Assembly: GCF_036634175.1 (NCBI RefSeq)
Contig: NZ_JAZIFX010000001.1
Location: 6,882,001 to 6,946,000, forward strand
Origin: Streptomyces sp. P9-A2
GTDB lineage: Bacteria > Actinomycetota > Actinomycetes > Streptomycetales > Streptomycetaceae
Length of the DNA: 64,000 nt
Direction: 5' to 3'
Made by a program: the position numbers and the translations under genes. Positions 52,581-61,356 of this stretch are shown here, piece by piece. How positions within the stretch are numbered: position 1 is the first letter of the stretch; each line of letters begins with the position of its first letter. Below the pieces are notes generated by a model. It saw nothing but the letters and a program-made list of their open reading frames with translations. It did not search any database and was not told where the DNA came from.

Positions 52581-53582
52581 GGTTTGTGGTGCGGGTTCGC
52601 GGCGCTTGGACGGGTCGTTGATCCAGGCGGTCTGGGGTATCTCGGGTGGTCGGGGGCGGCGGCCGAAGCGTTCGGGGTGGCGGGCGTATGCCTCGGCGAG
52701 GGTGACCGCGCGCTGGTCGCGGACCTCCTCGGCGGTCCCGAAGTGGACGGAGGCGGGTGTGTGCCAGCCGATGCCCGAGTGCCGGTGCTCGTGGTTGTAG
52801 TACGCGATGAAGGCGTCGAACCATTCGCGGGCGTGGGCCAGCGAGTCGAACCGTTCGGGATAGTCCGACATGTACTTCGTGGTCTTGAACTGGGCCTCGC
52901 TGTAGGGGTTGTCGTTGGAGACCTTCGGCCGCGAGTGCGACCTTGTCACCCCGAGGTCGATCAGCAGCTGGGAGACCTTCTTGCTCGTCATCGAGGTGCC
53001 GCGGTCGGCGTGCACGGTCTCGGGCACGATCCCGTTGCGGACGATGGTCTCGCGGATCAACTCCTCGGCCCGTTCGGCCGATTCAGCGGCCTCGACGGTG
53101 TGGCCGACGATGTAGCGGCTGAAGATGTCGATGATGACGTAGGCGTGATACCAGATGCCCTTTGCCGGTCCGGCCGCCTTGGTGATGTCCCAGGTGAACA
53201 CCTGCGACGGGGCGGTGGCCACCAGTTCGGGCACCGCCTGGGCGGGGTGGGTGGCCTGTCTTCGGCGCTCGCCGGACTGGCTCTTCTCGCGCAGGATCCG
53301 GTACATCGTGGAGACCGAGCAGTGGTAGCGCCCGGCATCCAGCTCGCGGGCCCAGATCTGCGCGGGCGCCAGTTCGGCGTACTCGTCGCTGTTCATCAAC
53401 TCCATTACCGCAGACCGTTCTTCGGCCGTCAGGGCCGAGGGCTGGACCTGCGGCTTGCGGGGTCGGCGTGGTGGCGCCGGACGCAGCCGGCGGTAGTGGG
53501 TGGCCCGCGAGCGGCCGGTCAGCCGGCACGCCGCAGTCACACCCAGCACGCCCTCGACGCCGGTGAACGCGTCATCGGCCAC
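52575..53582 (-). CDS. IS3-family transposase OrfB (rve integrase)
   Basis: 335 residues: an HTH_21-like start (GVEGVLGVTAACRLTGRSRATHYRRLRP), LAPAQIWARELDAGRYHCSVSTMYRILRE, then the DDE core with Asp in VFTWDITKAAG, Asp in TVHADRGTSMTSKKVSQLLIDLGV and Glu in SNDNPYSEAQFKTTKYM, followed by WFDAFIAYYNHEHRHSGIGWHTPASVHFG. All catalytic acids are present. The GTG at 53582 lies 18 bp past the orfA stop, but the frame is open further upstream, so an OrfAB frameshift product was possible before the insertion. Now cut off from intact OrfA. Confidence 0.85.
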   Translation of the reverse strand: MADDAFTGVEGVLGVTAACRLTGRSRATHYRRLRPAPPRRPRKPQVQPSALTAEERSAVMELMNSDEYAELAPAQIWARELDAGRYHCSVSTMYRILREKSQSGERRRQATHPAQAVPELVATAPSQVFTWDITKAAGPAKGIWYHAYVIIDIFSRYIVGHTVEAAESAERAEELIRETIVRNGIVPETVHADRGTSMTSKKVSQLLIDLGVTRSHSRPKVSNDNPYSEAQFKTTKYMSDYPERFDSLAHAREWFDAFIAYYNHEHRHSGIGWHTPASVHFGTAEEVRDQRAVTLAEAYARHPERFGRRPRPPEIPQTAWINDPSKRREPAPQTS

Positions 53583-53630
53583 CGGGGTGACGGCAGCGTT
53601 CAGTCCGCGCCCTCGGAGATCATTTCCAAG

Positions 53631-55471
53631 CTTGACTCTGTCGGGGATCTTGGAGTTTCGCGGTGCGGCAGCGTGGTCAACGGGCATGCTCGGGTAGTTC
53701 CGGTTACCGATGCAGCTGTCGAGGTGCCCGTTGTCCCTCCGTCCCCGTTCCGGTGAGCAAGTCCCGCCTCTGACCGTGCAGATCGCGCGGGCGAGCAACC
53801 CGGACGGCACGACGGCAATATGGGTGCGGGACCGCCTCGACGGGCTGTGGCGCGACGAGGACTTCGCCGACTGGTACCCGCGTGACGGGCGTCCGGGCCT
53901 CTCGCCCGCTCAACTGGCCACTGTCTGCGTGCTGCAGTTCCTGCTCGGCCTGTCGGACCGGCAGGCTGCCGAGGCGGTGCGCTGCCGCATCGACTTCAAG
54001 TACGCGATGGCCATGGAGCTGGACGACTCCGGCTTCCACCACAGCGTGCTGGCCGACTTCCGCGACCGCCTCACCGAAGGCGACCGAGCTGACCACCTCC
54101 TCGACCTCGTACTTGCCCGTCTCAAGGAGTCCGGCCTGGTGCGCGAGCGCACCACACAGCGCACCGACTCCACCCACGTCCTGGCCGCGGTGCGCGACCT
54201 GACCCGCCTGGAACTGATCACCGAGGCGGTACGCGCCGCACTGGAAGAAGTCGCCGGCACCTCTCCTCACCTGCTGGACGAACTGGTCGACGAGGACTGG
54301 GCACGCCGCTACGGCCGACCGGTCCGCCTGGGCAAGAACCCCACCAAGCCCCAGACCAGGATCCTCGCCACCGGAAACGACGCCGTCCGGCTCCTGGAAC
54401 ACCTCTACCAGCACGGTTCAGACCGCACATCCGGCCCCCGTGTCCAGGCCCTGCGCCAGATCATGGTGCAGAACTACCACCGCGACACCGCAGGCCGCCT
54501 GCGCTGGCGCACCGCCGAGACGGAAGGCGGGCCCGGACTGCCGCCCTCATCCCAGGCGATCGTCTCTCCCTACGACACCTCGGCCCGCTACGCACGCCAC
54601 GGACACATCATCAGCTGGAAGGGGTTCTCCGCTCACCTGACCGAGACCTGCGCCCCCGACGGCCCCAACGTGATCACGGACGTGGCCACCACTGCGGCCA
54701 CCACGCACGACAGTAAAGTCTTGCCCGGCATCCACACCCGCCTGCACCGCCGCGGCCTGCTGCCCGCCGAGCACTTGGTCGACAGCGGCTACACCTCCCT
54801 GGTCCACCTGGACCAGGCCACCCGACAACATCAGGTCACCGTCACCGGACCGCTGCCCGGCAACCCCACCCGCCAGCACCGCCGAGGCGAGGGCTTCGGC
54901 CGGGACGACTTCCACATCGACTACGACCGCCGGCAAGTCACCTGCCCCCAGGGCCAGGTCAGCCAGGGCTGGCACGGCCCCTACCCGACCTCCTCACCCA
55001 CCGCGGCCCCGCTGATCGTGGCGAAGTTCGCCAAGAGCCAGTGCCACCCTTGCCCCGTCCGCGCCCGGTGCACCAGCTCGCGCGACGGCTCACGGAACGT
55101 CGGCTTTCCGCCGCGCAAGCTCCGTGACCTCCAAGTCCGCGTCCGGGACGAGCAGCAGACGCCTGAATGGAAGACCCGCTACGCGGTCCGCTCCGGAGTA
55201 GAGGGCACGGTCAACGAGTTCGCCCACGGTCACGGCATGCGCCGCTGCCGCTACCGCGGCCAAGAGAAAGCCCACGTCCAGCACGTCCTGACTGCCATCG
55301 CCGTCAACATCGAGCGCCTCAGCAGACTGCCACCGACCACGCAAGCGCCCCCGTCCCGCCAGCCGACCGCCTTCCAAAACTACCTCGACCAGCACAAAAT
55401 CCCCCGGCCGAAGTCCTGGCGAAAACTCGGCAGTTAACCCCGGAAGTTCCAAGATCCCCGACAGAGTCAAG
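53631..55471 (+). mobile_element. intact IS1182-type insertion sequence with target-site duplication
   Basis: 1841 bp bounded by 24-bp perfect inverted repeats (53631-53654, beginning CTTGACTCTGTCGGGGATCT; and 55448-55471). A 5-bp direct repeat CCAAG flanks it (53626-53630 and 55472-55476). One intact transposase gene fills it. The perfect ends, perfect duplication and intact gene indicate a recent insertion into the resident IS3 element. Confidence 0.93.
53710..55437 (+). CDS. IS1182-family transposase
   Basis: 575 residues, full length. DUF772-like N-terminus ([77 protein letters not shown]), [23 protein letters not shown] (first Asp), [22 protein letters not shown] and [12 protein letters not shown] (second Asp), a Cys-rich stretch [13 protein letters not shown], then [48 protein letters not shown] with the catalytic Glu. 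The start could also be the TTG at 53731. Probably active. Confidence 0.9.
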   Translation: MQLSRCPLSLRPRSGEQVPPLTVQIARASNPDGTTAIWVRDRLDGLWRDEDFADWYPRDGRPGLSPAQLATVCVLQFLLGLSDRQAAEAVRCRIDFKYAMAMELDDSGFHHSVLADFRDRLTEGDRADHLLDLVLARLKESGLVRERTTQRTDSTHVLAAVRDLTRLELITEAVRAALEEVAGTSPHLLDELVDEDWARRYGRPVRLGKNPTKPQTRILATGNDAVRLLEHLYQHGSDRTSGPRVQALRQIMVQNYHRDTAGRLRWRTAETEGGPGLPPSSQAIVSPYDTSARYARHGHIISWKGFSAHLTETCAPDGPNVITDVATTAATTHDSKVLPGIHTRLHRRGLLPAEHLVDSGYTSLVHLDQATRQHQVTVTGPLPGNPTRQHRRGEGFGRDDFHIDYDRRQVTCPQGQVSQGWHGPYPTSSPTAAPLIVAKFAKSQCHPCPVRARCTSSRDGSRNVGFPPRKLRDLQVRVRDEQQTPEWKTRYAVRSGVEGTVNEFAHGHGMRRCRYRGQEKAHVQHVLTAIAVNIERLSRLPPTTQAPPSRQPTAFQNYLDQHKIPRPKSWRKLGS

Positions 55472-55907
55472 CCAAGAGCGCGGAAGCTTTTCCCATAACC
55501 TCCAGCGCGGCCTTGTTCCGCGCCAGTTCCTTCTCCAGACGCTCCACCTGGCGGCGCAGTTTCTCGTTCTCCGCCTCGGCGGCGGACTTCTTCGGCCTCG
55601 CCGGGCCGGTACGCTGGTCGACCAGCTTCTCCAGAGCCCCGGCATCCCGCGCTGCCCGCCACTCCTTCACATGCGAGTGGTACAGCCGCTCGCGGCGCAG
55701 GACCGCGCCCTTCTCGTTCTGCGGGGCGGCGTCGTACTCGGCCACGATCCGCAGCTTGTACTCCGGGCTGAAAGTGCGGCGCTTCGGCCGGGGAGCCGGG
55801 TCGGATCCGGCGGACTTGCTGCTGGTCATGAGGGGGTGGTTCTCCTGTCGTGCCCTCTCAGGCTAACCCGCCGAAGCGGGACGTCTCACCCAAGGCTGAC
55901 AGAGAGG

Positions 55908-56099
55908 GATCCGGGCGGCGAGCCCGGCCGCGTCCAGGTCCGCCGGGGCGCCGTTCAGGGCGTGGTTCACGGCGTCCAGCGCCTCGTCCGGTTCGAGGAA
56001 GAAATCACCCGCGACCCGCGTGTTCCGCAGTACGCCGTCCGTCACCTCGACGTCCACGACGACCAGCTTGCCGCCGGGGACCTTGTACTCACCGTGCAC
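55908..56099 (-). pseudogene. lipoate-protein-ligase-family gene, 5' fragment
   Basis: The first 64 codons read MHGEYKVPGGKLVVVDVEVTDGVLRNTRVAGDFFLEPDEALDAVNHALNGAPADLDAAGLAARI, which matches the N-terminus of actinobacterial lipoate/biotin-ligase-like proteins of roughly 350 residues. At 55908 similarity stops abruptly and the frame runs into unrelated sequence (PLCQPWVRRPASAG) next to the IS3 end. About 80 percent of the gene is gone. The ligase activity cannot remain. Confidence 0.72.
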
Positions 56100-56150
56100 C
56101 GTCTCCGCCTTTCGTCCCGTCGCACGGGATCAACACCGGAGGCGGTCGCG

Positions 56151-56192
56151 GTGTTCCCGCCGGCTCGCACGCGGGCGAGCCGGCGGGAACAC
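56151..56192 (-). terminator. terminator after the methyltransferase gene
   Basis: Perfect 18-bp stem (GTGTTCCCGCCGGCTCGC and its complement) with a 6-base loop, about 55 bp past the minus-strand methyltransferase stop and upstream of the ligase fragment. Confidence 0.8.
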
Positions 56193-56245
56193 GCGGAGTC
56201 GGGTCCGGGCCACGGGGCAGGGGGCGCCCGTGCCCCGTCAGGACG

Positions 56246-57061
56246 TCACGGCTTGCGGGCGAGGCCGCCGTGCTCGGCGATGATCCGCGCGTCGGGTGCG
56301 TCGGCGTCCGGACGCCACTGGGTGACCGAGACGACGCCGGGCTCCAGCAGTTCCAGGCCGTCGAAGAACGAGGTGATCTCCTCGACGCTGCGCAGGTTGT
56401 ACGGGACGGCACCGCTCTTGTTGTAGCCGTCCTGGGCCTGCTCGAACCCCGGGTCGAAGCCCCGGGAACCGTCGTTGATGGACAGGTAGCTGCCGGACGG
56501 CAGCGCGTCCATCAGCCGTTTCACGATGGAGCGCGCCTCGTCGTGGTCGGCGATGTGGCCCAGGATGTTGCTGAGGATGAGGGCGGTGGGGCGGGAGAAG
56601 TCCAGTGTCGCGGTGGCGGCGGCCAGGACGCGCTCCGGGTCCAGCACGTTGGAGTCGACGTAGGCGGTCGCCCCCTCGGGGGTGGAGTAGAGCAGGGCGC
56701 GGGCGTGCGCCAGGATCATCGGGTCGTTGTCGACGTAGACGATCCTGCTCTCCGGGGCGATGCGCTGGGCGACCTCGTGGGTGTTGTCGGCGGTCGGCAG
56801 GCCCGTCCCGATGTCCAGGAACTGCCGGATGCCGGCCTCGGCGGCCAGATAGGTGATGTTGCGCTGCAGGAAGGCCCGGCTGCTGCGGGCGATGGTCACG
56901 ATGCCGGGGAAGACATCGGTGTACGCGTCGCCGGCCTCCTCGTCGACCGGGTAGTTGTCCTTGCCGCCCAGCCAGTAGTTCCAGATCCGGGCCGAATGCG
57001 GCACCGAGGTGTCGATCTTCTGGTGTGCGGCGGTTCCGGGCGTCGTCGCGGGGTCGCTCAT
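56246..57061 (-). CDS. SAM-dependent methyltransferase of the DUF574 (Methyltransf_19) family
   Basis: 271 residues: IDTSVPHSARIWNYWLGGKDNYPVDEEAGDAYTDVFPGI (family signature), RQFLDIGTGLPTADNTHEVAQRIAPESRIVYVDNDPMILAHARALL (SAM motif I and acidic loop), ATLDFSRPTALILSNILGHIADHDEARSIVKRLMDALPSGSYLSIND, FFDGLELLEPGVVSVTQWRPD. These are numerous in Streptomyces; substrates are mostly unknown. The ATG at 57061 is favoured over an upstream GTG because family members start with a short MSDP-like leader. Confidence 0.87.
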   Translation of the reverse strand: MSDPATTPGTAAHQKIDTSVPHSARIWNYWLGGKDNYPVDEEAGDAYTDVFPGIVTIARSSRAFLQRNITYLAAEAGIRQFLDIGTGLPTADNTHEVAQRIAPESRIVYVDNDPMILAHARALLYSTPEGATAYVDSNVLDPERVLAAATATLDFSRPTALILSNILGHIADHDEARSIVKRLMDALPSGSYLSINDGSRGFDPGFEQAQDGYNKSGAVPYNLRSVEEITSFFDGLELLEPGVVSVTQWRPDADAPDARIIAEHGGLARKP

Positions 57062-57249
57062 GGGTACGGTCCGTCTCTCAGCCGAGGCAGGCGTGTTCAG
57101 CCAGCGGGGGTGTTGCCCCACAACTTACGTCCCAACAGTGTTGTTCCGCACTTCAGTTCGTCACTCTTTCGGGGCGTGGATGGATCTCGGTTGACGCCGT
57201 CGGTGGCCACCGGACGGTGCGTGGCCGACCGCGCACCGTCCAGCGGTCG

Positions 57250-57492
57250 TCACGTGGTGCTTGCCGCGCTTTCCGGCAGGGATGCCGCGGCGTCCTCACC
57301 GGGCTTCTGCGGGTGTACGCAGTGCCACCGGTGCCCGTCAGGCGTGTCGGTCACCGTGGGGAAGGCGGTGGCGCACACGTCGTCCGCCTTCCAGCAGCGG
57401 GGGCGGAACGGGCGGTTCAGGATCGGAGACGCGCTCACACGTCGGCCCCAGTGGGGCAGTGTCTGCAGCCATAAATCGACATCGCGCCCCAC
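57250..57492 (-). CDS. possible small protein in the gap before the GlxA-type regulator
   Basis: 80 codons: SPILNRPFRPRCWKADDVCATAFPTVTDTPDGHRWHCVHPQKPGEDAAASLP. Third positions are GC-rich and the CWKADDVCATAFPT...WHCVHP pattern with three Cys looks protein-like, but I recognise no family and see no good ribosome-binding site. It may be a genuine small gene or a gene end. The rest of 57062-57506 shows no gene. Confidence 0.3.
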   Translation of the reverse strand: MGRDVDLWLQTLPHWGRRVSASPILNRPFRPRCWKADDVCATAFPTVTDTPDGHRWHCVHPQKPGEDAAASLPESAASTT

Positions 57493-57506
57493 GTAGTCTC
57501 TTTCCC

Positions 57507-58463
57507 ATGCCAGCCTCCCGCCCGCATCGCGTCGCCGTCCTCGTACTCGAGGGTGCGAAGCCGCTCGATGTCGGAATTCCCGCCCAGGTCTTCACGACCC
57601 GCGCGAGCATGCCGTACGAGGTACGGGTGTGCGGGGCGACACCCGGTCTCGTGACCGGCGGCGACGGCCTGTCGTACTACGTCGCCCACGGCCTCGACGC
57701 GCTTGCGTGGGCCGACATCGTCTTCGTCCCCGGCTACCGGTTCCCGGACCGCGACGACCCGCCGCAGGCCGTCGTCGACGCACTGATCGCCGCCCACGCC
57801 CGGGGCGCGCGGCTCGCCGCCATCTCGACGGGCGCCTTCGCGCTCGCCGCCACGGGCCTGCTCGACAACAGGCGCGCCACGACGCACTGGCACTACACGC
57901 GGGCACTCGTGGTCAGGCATCCGCTCGTCCAGGTCGACGAGAACGTGCTGTTCGTCGACGAGGGCAGCGTGCTCACCTCGGCCGGCGCGGCCTCCGGCAT
58001 CGACCTGTGCCTGCACATCCTGCGCGGCGACCTCGGAGTGGCCGCGTCCAACCACGCGGCCCGCCGCCTGGTCGCGGCCCCCTACCGCAGCGGCGGCCAG
58101 GCCCAGTACGTGCCGCGCAGCGTCCCCGAGCCGCTCGGCGAGCGCTTCGGCGCCACCCGCGAGTGGGCGCTGCACCGGCTCGGCGAGCCCCTCACCCTCG
58201 ACATACTGGCGCGGCAGGCCGGGGTCTCGCCGCGCACGTTCTCCCGGCGCTTCGTCGAGGAGACCGGCTACACGCCGATGCAGTGGGTGATGCGCGCCCG
58301 CGTCGACCTGGCCCGCGAACTGCTCGAGCGGTCGCAGCGCAGCGTCGAACAGATCGCCGCCGACGTCGGCCTCGGCACCGGCGCGAACCTGCGCCTGCAC
58401 TTCCAGCGCGTCCTCGGCACCACACCGAGCGAGTACCGGCGCACCTTCACCCGGGGCGCATAA
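57507..58463 (+). CDS. GlxA-family AraC-type transcriptional regulator
   Basis: 318 residues. DJ-1/PfpI-like N-terminal domain (VAVLVLEGAKPLDVGIPAQVF, ADIVFVPGY, LAAISTGAFALAATGLLDNRRATTHWHYTRAL), where the usual nucleophile Cys position in AxCTGAF reads AISTGAF, so it is a non-enzymatic sensor. C-terminal AraC double HTH from about residue 220: LTLDILARQAGVSPRTFSRRFVEETGYTPMQWVMRARVDLARELLERSQRSVEQIAADVGLGTGANLRLHFQRVLGTTPSEYRRTF. 96 bp upstream of GAPDH on the same strand, a possible target. Confidence 0.88.
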   Translation: MPASRPHRVAVLVLEGAKPLDVGIPAQVFTTRASMPYEVRVCGATPGLVTGGDGLSYYVAHGLDALAWADIVFVPGYRFPDRDDPPQAVVDALIAAHARGARLAAISTGAFALAATGLLDNRRATTHWHYTRALVVRHPLVQVDENVLFVDEGSVLTSAGAASGIDLCLHILRGDLGVAASNHAARRLVAAPYRSGGQAQYVPRSVPEPLGERFGATREWALHRLGEPLTLDILARQAGVSPRTFSRRFVEETGYTPMQWVMRARVDLARELLERSQRSVEQIAADVGLGTGANLRLHFQRVLGTTPSEYRRTFTRGA

Positions 58464-58559
58464 CACCGTGGCGGGATCCTTTCGAACGATGGCGATCTCG
58501 CCACTGTCGGCGGCGCGAGCCGCGGGCGAGCCTGGTGGTGAAGGGAAGGGACACCACTC

Positions 58560-59558
58560 ATGACTCGCATCGCCATCAACGGATTCGGCCGCATCGGACG
58601 CAATGTGCTGCGCGCACTGCTCGAACGCGACAGCACCCTCGAGGTCGTCGCCGTCAACGACCTGACGGAGCCCGCCACGCTCGCCCGGCTGCTCGCCTAC
58701 GACAGCACGGCCGGCCGGCTCGGGCGTCCGGTGACCGTCGACGGGGACGCCCTCGTCGTCGACGGCCGTCGGATCACGGTGCTGGCCGAGCGCGAACCCG
58801 CGCAGCTGCCGTGGGCCGAACTCGGCGTCGACATCGTCCTGGAAGCCACCGGCCGCTTCACCTCGGCCAAGGCCGCCCGCGCCCACCTCGACGCGGGCGC
58901 GAAGAAGGTGCTCGTCGGTGCGCCGTCGGACGGTGCCGACGTCACGCTCGCGTTCGGGGTCAACACCGACGCCTACGACCCGGCCGTGCACACGATCGTC
59001 TCGAACGCCTCCTGCACCACCAACGCGCTCGCGCCGCTGGCAGCGGTCCTCGACGAACTCGCCGGCATCGAGCACGGGTTCATGACGACGGTGCACGCCT
59101 ACACGCAGGAGCAGAACCTGCAGGACGGTCCGCACCGCGACGCCCGTCGCGCCCGGGCCGCCGGTGTCAACATCGTGCCGACCACGACCGGTGCCGCCAA
59201 GGCGATCGGCCTGGTGCTGCCGAACCTCGACGGCAAGCTGTCGGGCGACTCGATCCGCGTACCGGTGCCAGTGGGTTCGATCGTCGAACTCAACACGACC
59301 GTCGCCCGCGACGTGACGCGCGACGACGTGCTGGCGGCATACCGCGCCGCGGCGGAGGGGCCGCTCGCCGGTATCCTCGAGTACTCGGACGACCCGCTCG
59401 TATCGTCCGACATCACGGGCAATCCCGCCTCGTCGATCTTCGACTCGGCCCTCACCCGCGTCAGCGGCCGCCACATCAAGGTGGTCGCGTGGTACGACAA
59501 CGAGTGGGGCTTCTCGAACCGCGTGATCGACACGCTCGAGCTCCTCGCCACCCGCTGA
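58560..59558 (+). CDS. gap: glyceraldehyde-3-phosphate dehydrogenase
   Basis: 332 residues, usual length: RIAINGFGRIGRNVLRAL (NAD-binding), VNDLTEPATLARLLAYDST, LEATGRFTSAKAARAHL, catalytic Cys152 in SNASCTTNALAPLAAVLDE with His179 in FMTTVHAYTQEQNLQDGPH, VPTTTGAAKAIGLVLPNLDGKLSGDSIRVPVP, and WYDNEWGFSNRVID. Converts glyceraldehyde-3-phosphate and NAD to 1,3-bisphosphoglycerate. It is separate from the usual gap-pgk-tpi cluster, so probably a second paralogue; the AraC-type regulator upstream may control it. Confidence 0.95.
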   Translation: MTRIAINGFGRIGRNVLRALLERDSTLEVVAVNDLTEPATLARLLAYDSTAGRLGRPVTVDGDALVVDGRRITVLAEREPAQLPWAELGVDIVLEATGRFTSAKAARAHLDAGAKKVLVGAPSDGADVTLAFGVNTDAYDPAVHTIVSNASCTTNALAPLAAVLDELAGIEHGFMTTVHAYTQEQNLQDGPHRDARRARAAGVNIVPTTTGAAKAIGLVLPNLDGKLSGDSIRVPVPVGSIVELNTTVARDVTRDDVLAAYRAAAEGPLAGILEYSDDPLVSSDITGNPASSIFDSALTRVSGRHIKVVAWYDNEWGFSNRVIDTLELLATR

Positions 59559-59608
59559 CCGGACGCCGAAGCGGTACCCCACACCTCCAGCGACCGCTCC
59601 GACACTTC

Positions 59609-59655
59609 CCTTGAGCGCTCCGGTCGGCGAGTCGGGCCGACCGGAGCGCTCAAGG
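59609..59655 (+). terminator. terminator after gap
   Basis: Perfect 20-bp stem (CCTTGAGCGCTCCGGTCGGC and its complement) with a 7-base loop, about 50 bp after the GAPDH stop. Confidence 0.85.
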
Positions 59656-60104
59656 CGCAGAAGTGGGTCCGCCCGACCTTTGGAGGGTGCTGGAGTGCCA
59701 CGGCCGCCGGCTTCTCCTCCGCGCGGAACTCCACGCGACGAAGCCCCCACTCCTGCTGGTGACGGCCGAGTGAGGATCGCGCGGACGCAGCGGCCCCCCA
59801 CGGGGGTGAGGGCCGCCTGCGCGGGGGGAGAGGGGGACACCCACCCCGCTGATGTGGATCACCGTGCCCCCGCCCCCCCGCCCCCCTGCCCCGTGCCGGC
59901 CCGTGCCTCGGGGCCGCTCTCGCGCGTCCGCCGACGTTGTCGCTCCCGTGCCCCGGGCGGGTGCCGTCGGACGAGTCGCACCGTCCCCCCGCGGGCGGGT
60001 GCGACGATCGTCGTCGGAGAGGTTCCCGCTGGGGGGAAGTCGTGCCTGCCGACGGCCCGACCCCATCCCGTACGCCGGTCGTGATGTCCGTCGAAGGAGA
60101 GCAT
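59656..60104. other. 450-bp gap without a gene
   Basis: GC-rich with C- and G-runs (59870-59890); no coding frame with a start signal. It should hold the promoter of the downstream thioesterase gene. Confidence 0.4.
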
Positions 60105-60566
60105 GTGGAAGACCCGACGCAGCAGGAGGAACAGGCGAGCGCCGAGGTGCGGGAACGTGTCCGGGACAGCTTCGACCGCCAGGGGCTGATGGCCCACCTC
60201 GGCGCGCGGATCACCCGCATCGGACCCGGCCGCGTGCACATCGAGCTCCCGCGCCGGCCCGAAGTGACCCAACAGCACGGCTACTTCCACGCCGGCGCCA
60301 CCAGTGCCGTCGCGGACAGCGCAGGCGGCTATGCCGCCTTGACGCTGTTTCCCGAGCACACCGAAGTGCTCACCGTCGAGTACAAGATCAACCTCCTCGC
60401 ACCCGCCGTCGGCAGCCGCATCGAGGCGATCGGGACGGTCCTGAATTCCGGCCGCACCCTGACCGTGTGCCGGCTGGAGGTGTTCGGCGTCCAGGACGAC
60501 GGTGAAAGGAAACTCGTCGCCAACGGGCAGCAGACACTGATCCGCGTGGACCGACCCGAGGCGTGA
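60105..60566 (+). CDS. PaaI-family hotdog thioesterase
   Basis: About 153 residues: RVRDSFDRQGLMAHLGARITRIGPGRVHIELPRRPEVTQQHGYFHAGATSAVADSAGGYAALTLFPEHTEVLTVEYKINLLAPAVGSRIEAIGTVLNSGRTLTVCRLEVFGV. The HGYFHAGATSAVADSAGGYAA helix carries the active-site acid of this hotdog family. It hydrolyses an aryl- or acyl-CoA thioester. The GTG at 60105 has AAGGAGAG just upstream; an ATG at 60084 would add seven residues. Confidence 0.88.
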   Translation: MEDPTQQEEQASAEVRERVRDSFDRQGLMAHLGARITRIGPGRVHIELPRRPEVTQQHGYFHAGATSAVADSAGGYAALTLFPEHTEVLTVEYKINLLAPAVGSRIEAIGTVLNSGRTLTVCRLEVFGVQDDGERKLVANGQQTLIRVDRPEA

Positions 60567-60601
60567 GCCCGCAGGAGTAGTCCGCGCGGCTGTCGCAGGT
60601 C

Positions 60602-61333
60602 TCACACCGGTTGCCACAGGTGGGCGAGTGCCGTCGGGGTGAGGAGCCGGTCCGGTGGCCCCTGGCCGGCCAGGCGGCCGTCGCGGAGCAGCAGGCAGGT
60701 GTCCGCCGCGCGGGCCGCGTCCAGGTCGTGTGTGGCGTGGACGAGGGTCACCCCGTCGGCGACCAGTTCCGTCAGCAGCGCCGCCGTGCGTTCCCTGCCC
60801 TCGGGGTCGAGGCCGGTGGCCGGCTCGTCCAGCAGGAGCAGGTCCGACTCCTGGGCGAGGCCCTGTGCCATGAGCGTGCGTTGCCTCTGTCCGCCGGAGA
60901 GCTCGCCGAGTTGACGTGCGGCGAGCGCCGTGATGCCGAGGCGCTCCATGGCCTCGTCCACCACCGTCCGGTCGCGCCGCGTGAGCCGGCGCCATGGTCC
61001 CCGCTCGCCCCAGCGCCCCATCTCCACGGTCTGGCGGACCGTCAGGGGAAGCGTGTCACCGACGGTCCCGCGCTGCGGGACGAACGCAGGCGGCCGGGCT
61101 CCCTCGTGCCGGACCTCGCCCGCGGTGGGGCGGATCACGCCGGCCAGGACCCCGAGCAGCGTGGACTTCCCGCTGCCGTTCGGGCCGATCAGCGCTGTCA
61201 CGGCCAACGCCGGTATCTCGCCGTTGAGTTGTTCGAGTACGGGGCGGCCGGGATGGCCCGCGGAGAGTCCGGTGAAGCGGACGCGGGGCGGCATCGGGTC
61301 CCCGGTGTCAGAGGCAGGGGTTTTATTGAACAT
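60602..61333 (-). CDS. aztA: zinc ABC transporter ATP-binding protein AztA
   Basis: 243 residues from the ATG at 61333: VLEQLNGEIPALAVTALIGPNGSGKSTLLGVLAGVIRPTAGEVRHEG (Walker A), FVPQRGTVGDTLPLTVRQTVEMGRWG (Q-loop), LGELSGGQRQRTLMAQGLAQESDLLLLDEPATGLDPEGRE (signature, Walker B), LVHATHDLDAARAADTCLLLRDGRL. Metal-type ABC ATPase energising the permease encoded divergently. A TACAAT -10 box ends 7 bases before this ATG, so the transcript should start at the codon (leaderless). An in-frame ATG nine bases upstream lies inside the promoter and is unlikely to be transcribed. Confidence 0.85.
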   Translation of the reverse strand: MFNKTPASDTGDPMPPRVRFTGLSAGHPGRPVLEQLNGEIPALAVTALIGPNGSGKSTLLGVLAGVIRPTAGEVRHEGARPPAFVPQRGTVGDTLPLTVRQTVEMGRWGERGPWRRLTRRDRTVVDEAMERLGITALAARQLGELSGGQRQRTLMAQGLAQESDLLLLDEPATGLDPEGRERTAALLTELVADGVTLVHATHDLDAARAADTCLLLRDGRLAGQGPPDRLLTPTALAHLWQPV

Positions 61334-61350
61334 GATTGTCATTGTAATGT
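61331..61350. promoter_or_regulatory. divergent overlapping promoters with Fur-family-like operator
   Basis: CATGATTGTCATTGTAATG (61331-61349) is an imperfect palindrome of the A/T-N-rich type bound by Zur/Fur proteins. It contains the -10 box TACAAT for aztA on the minus strand (61346-61341) and the -10 box TAATGT for aztB on the plus strand (61345-61350). Each lies 6-7 bases before an ATG. A bound metalloregulator would shut off both directions at once. Operator identity is inferred; it is not an exact match to the Streptomyces Zur consensus I remember. Confidence 0.6.
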
Positions 61351-61356
61351 GCTCGC

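Larger units (their letters stand above)
53600..55829 (-). pseudogene. IS3-family OrfA interrupted by the IS1182-type element
   Basis: The 5' part (55829 to 55472) encodes KRRTFSPEYKLRIVAEYDAAPQNEKGAVLRRERLYHSHVKEWRAARDAGALEKLV, then a leucine-zipper helix AEAENEKLRRQVERLEKELARNKAALEVMGKASAL. Removing the inner element and one CCAAG copy joins this exactly in frame to 53625-53600, giving ...KASALLEMISEGAD and a stop, 127 residues. As it stands, OrfA ends prematurely at 55467 (KASALLA). Confidence 0.85.
52558..55889 (-). mobile_element. IS3-family element, interrupted by an IS1182-type insertion
   Basis: Ends share the inverted GTGAGACG (52558-52565) and CGTCTCAC (55882-55889), flanked by a 3-bp direct repeat CCA (52555-52557 and 55890-55892), the target-site size usual for IS3. 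Without the inner element and one 5-bp duplication its length is about 1.49 kb, normal for IS3. It carries orfA (interrupted) and orfB (intact). Confidence 0.75.

Noticed and set aside
61331..61349. assignment of the palindrome as a definite Zur box
   Set aside because: It resembles Fur-family boxes but deviates from the TGAAAATGATTTTCA-like Streptomyces Zur consensus I recall, so only a Fur-family-like call is made.
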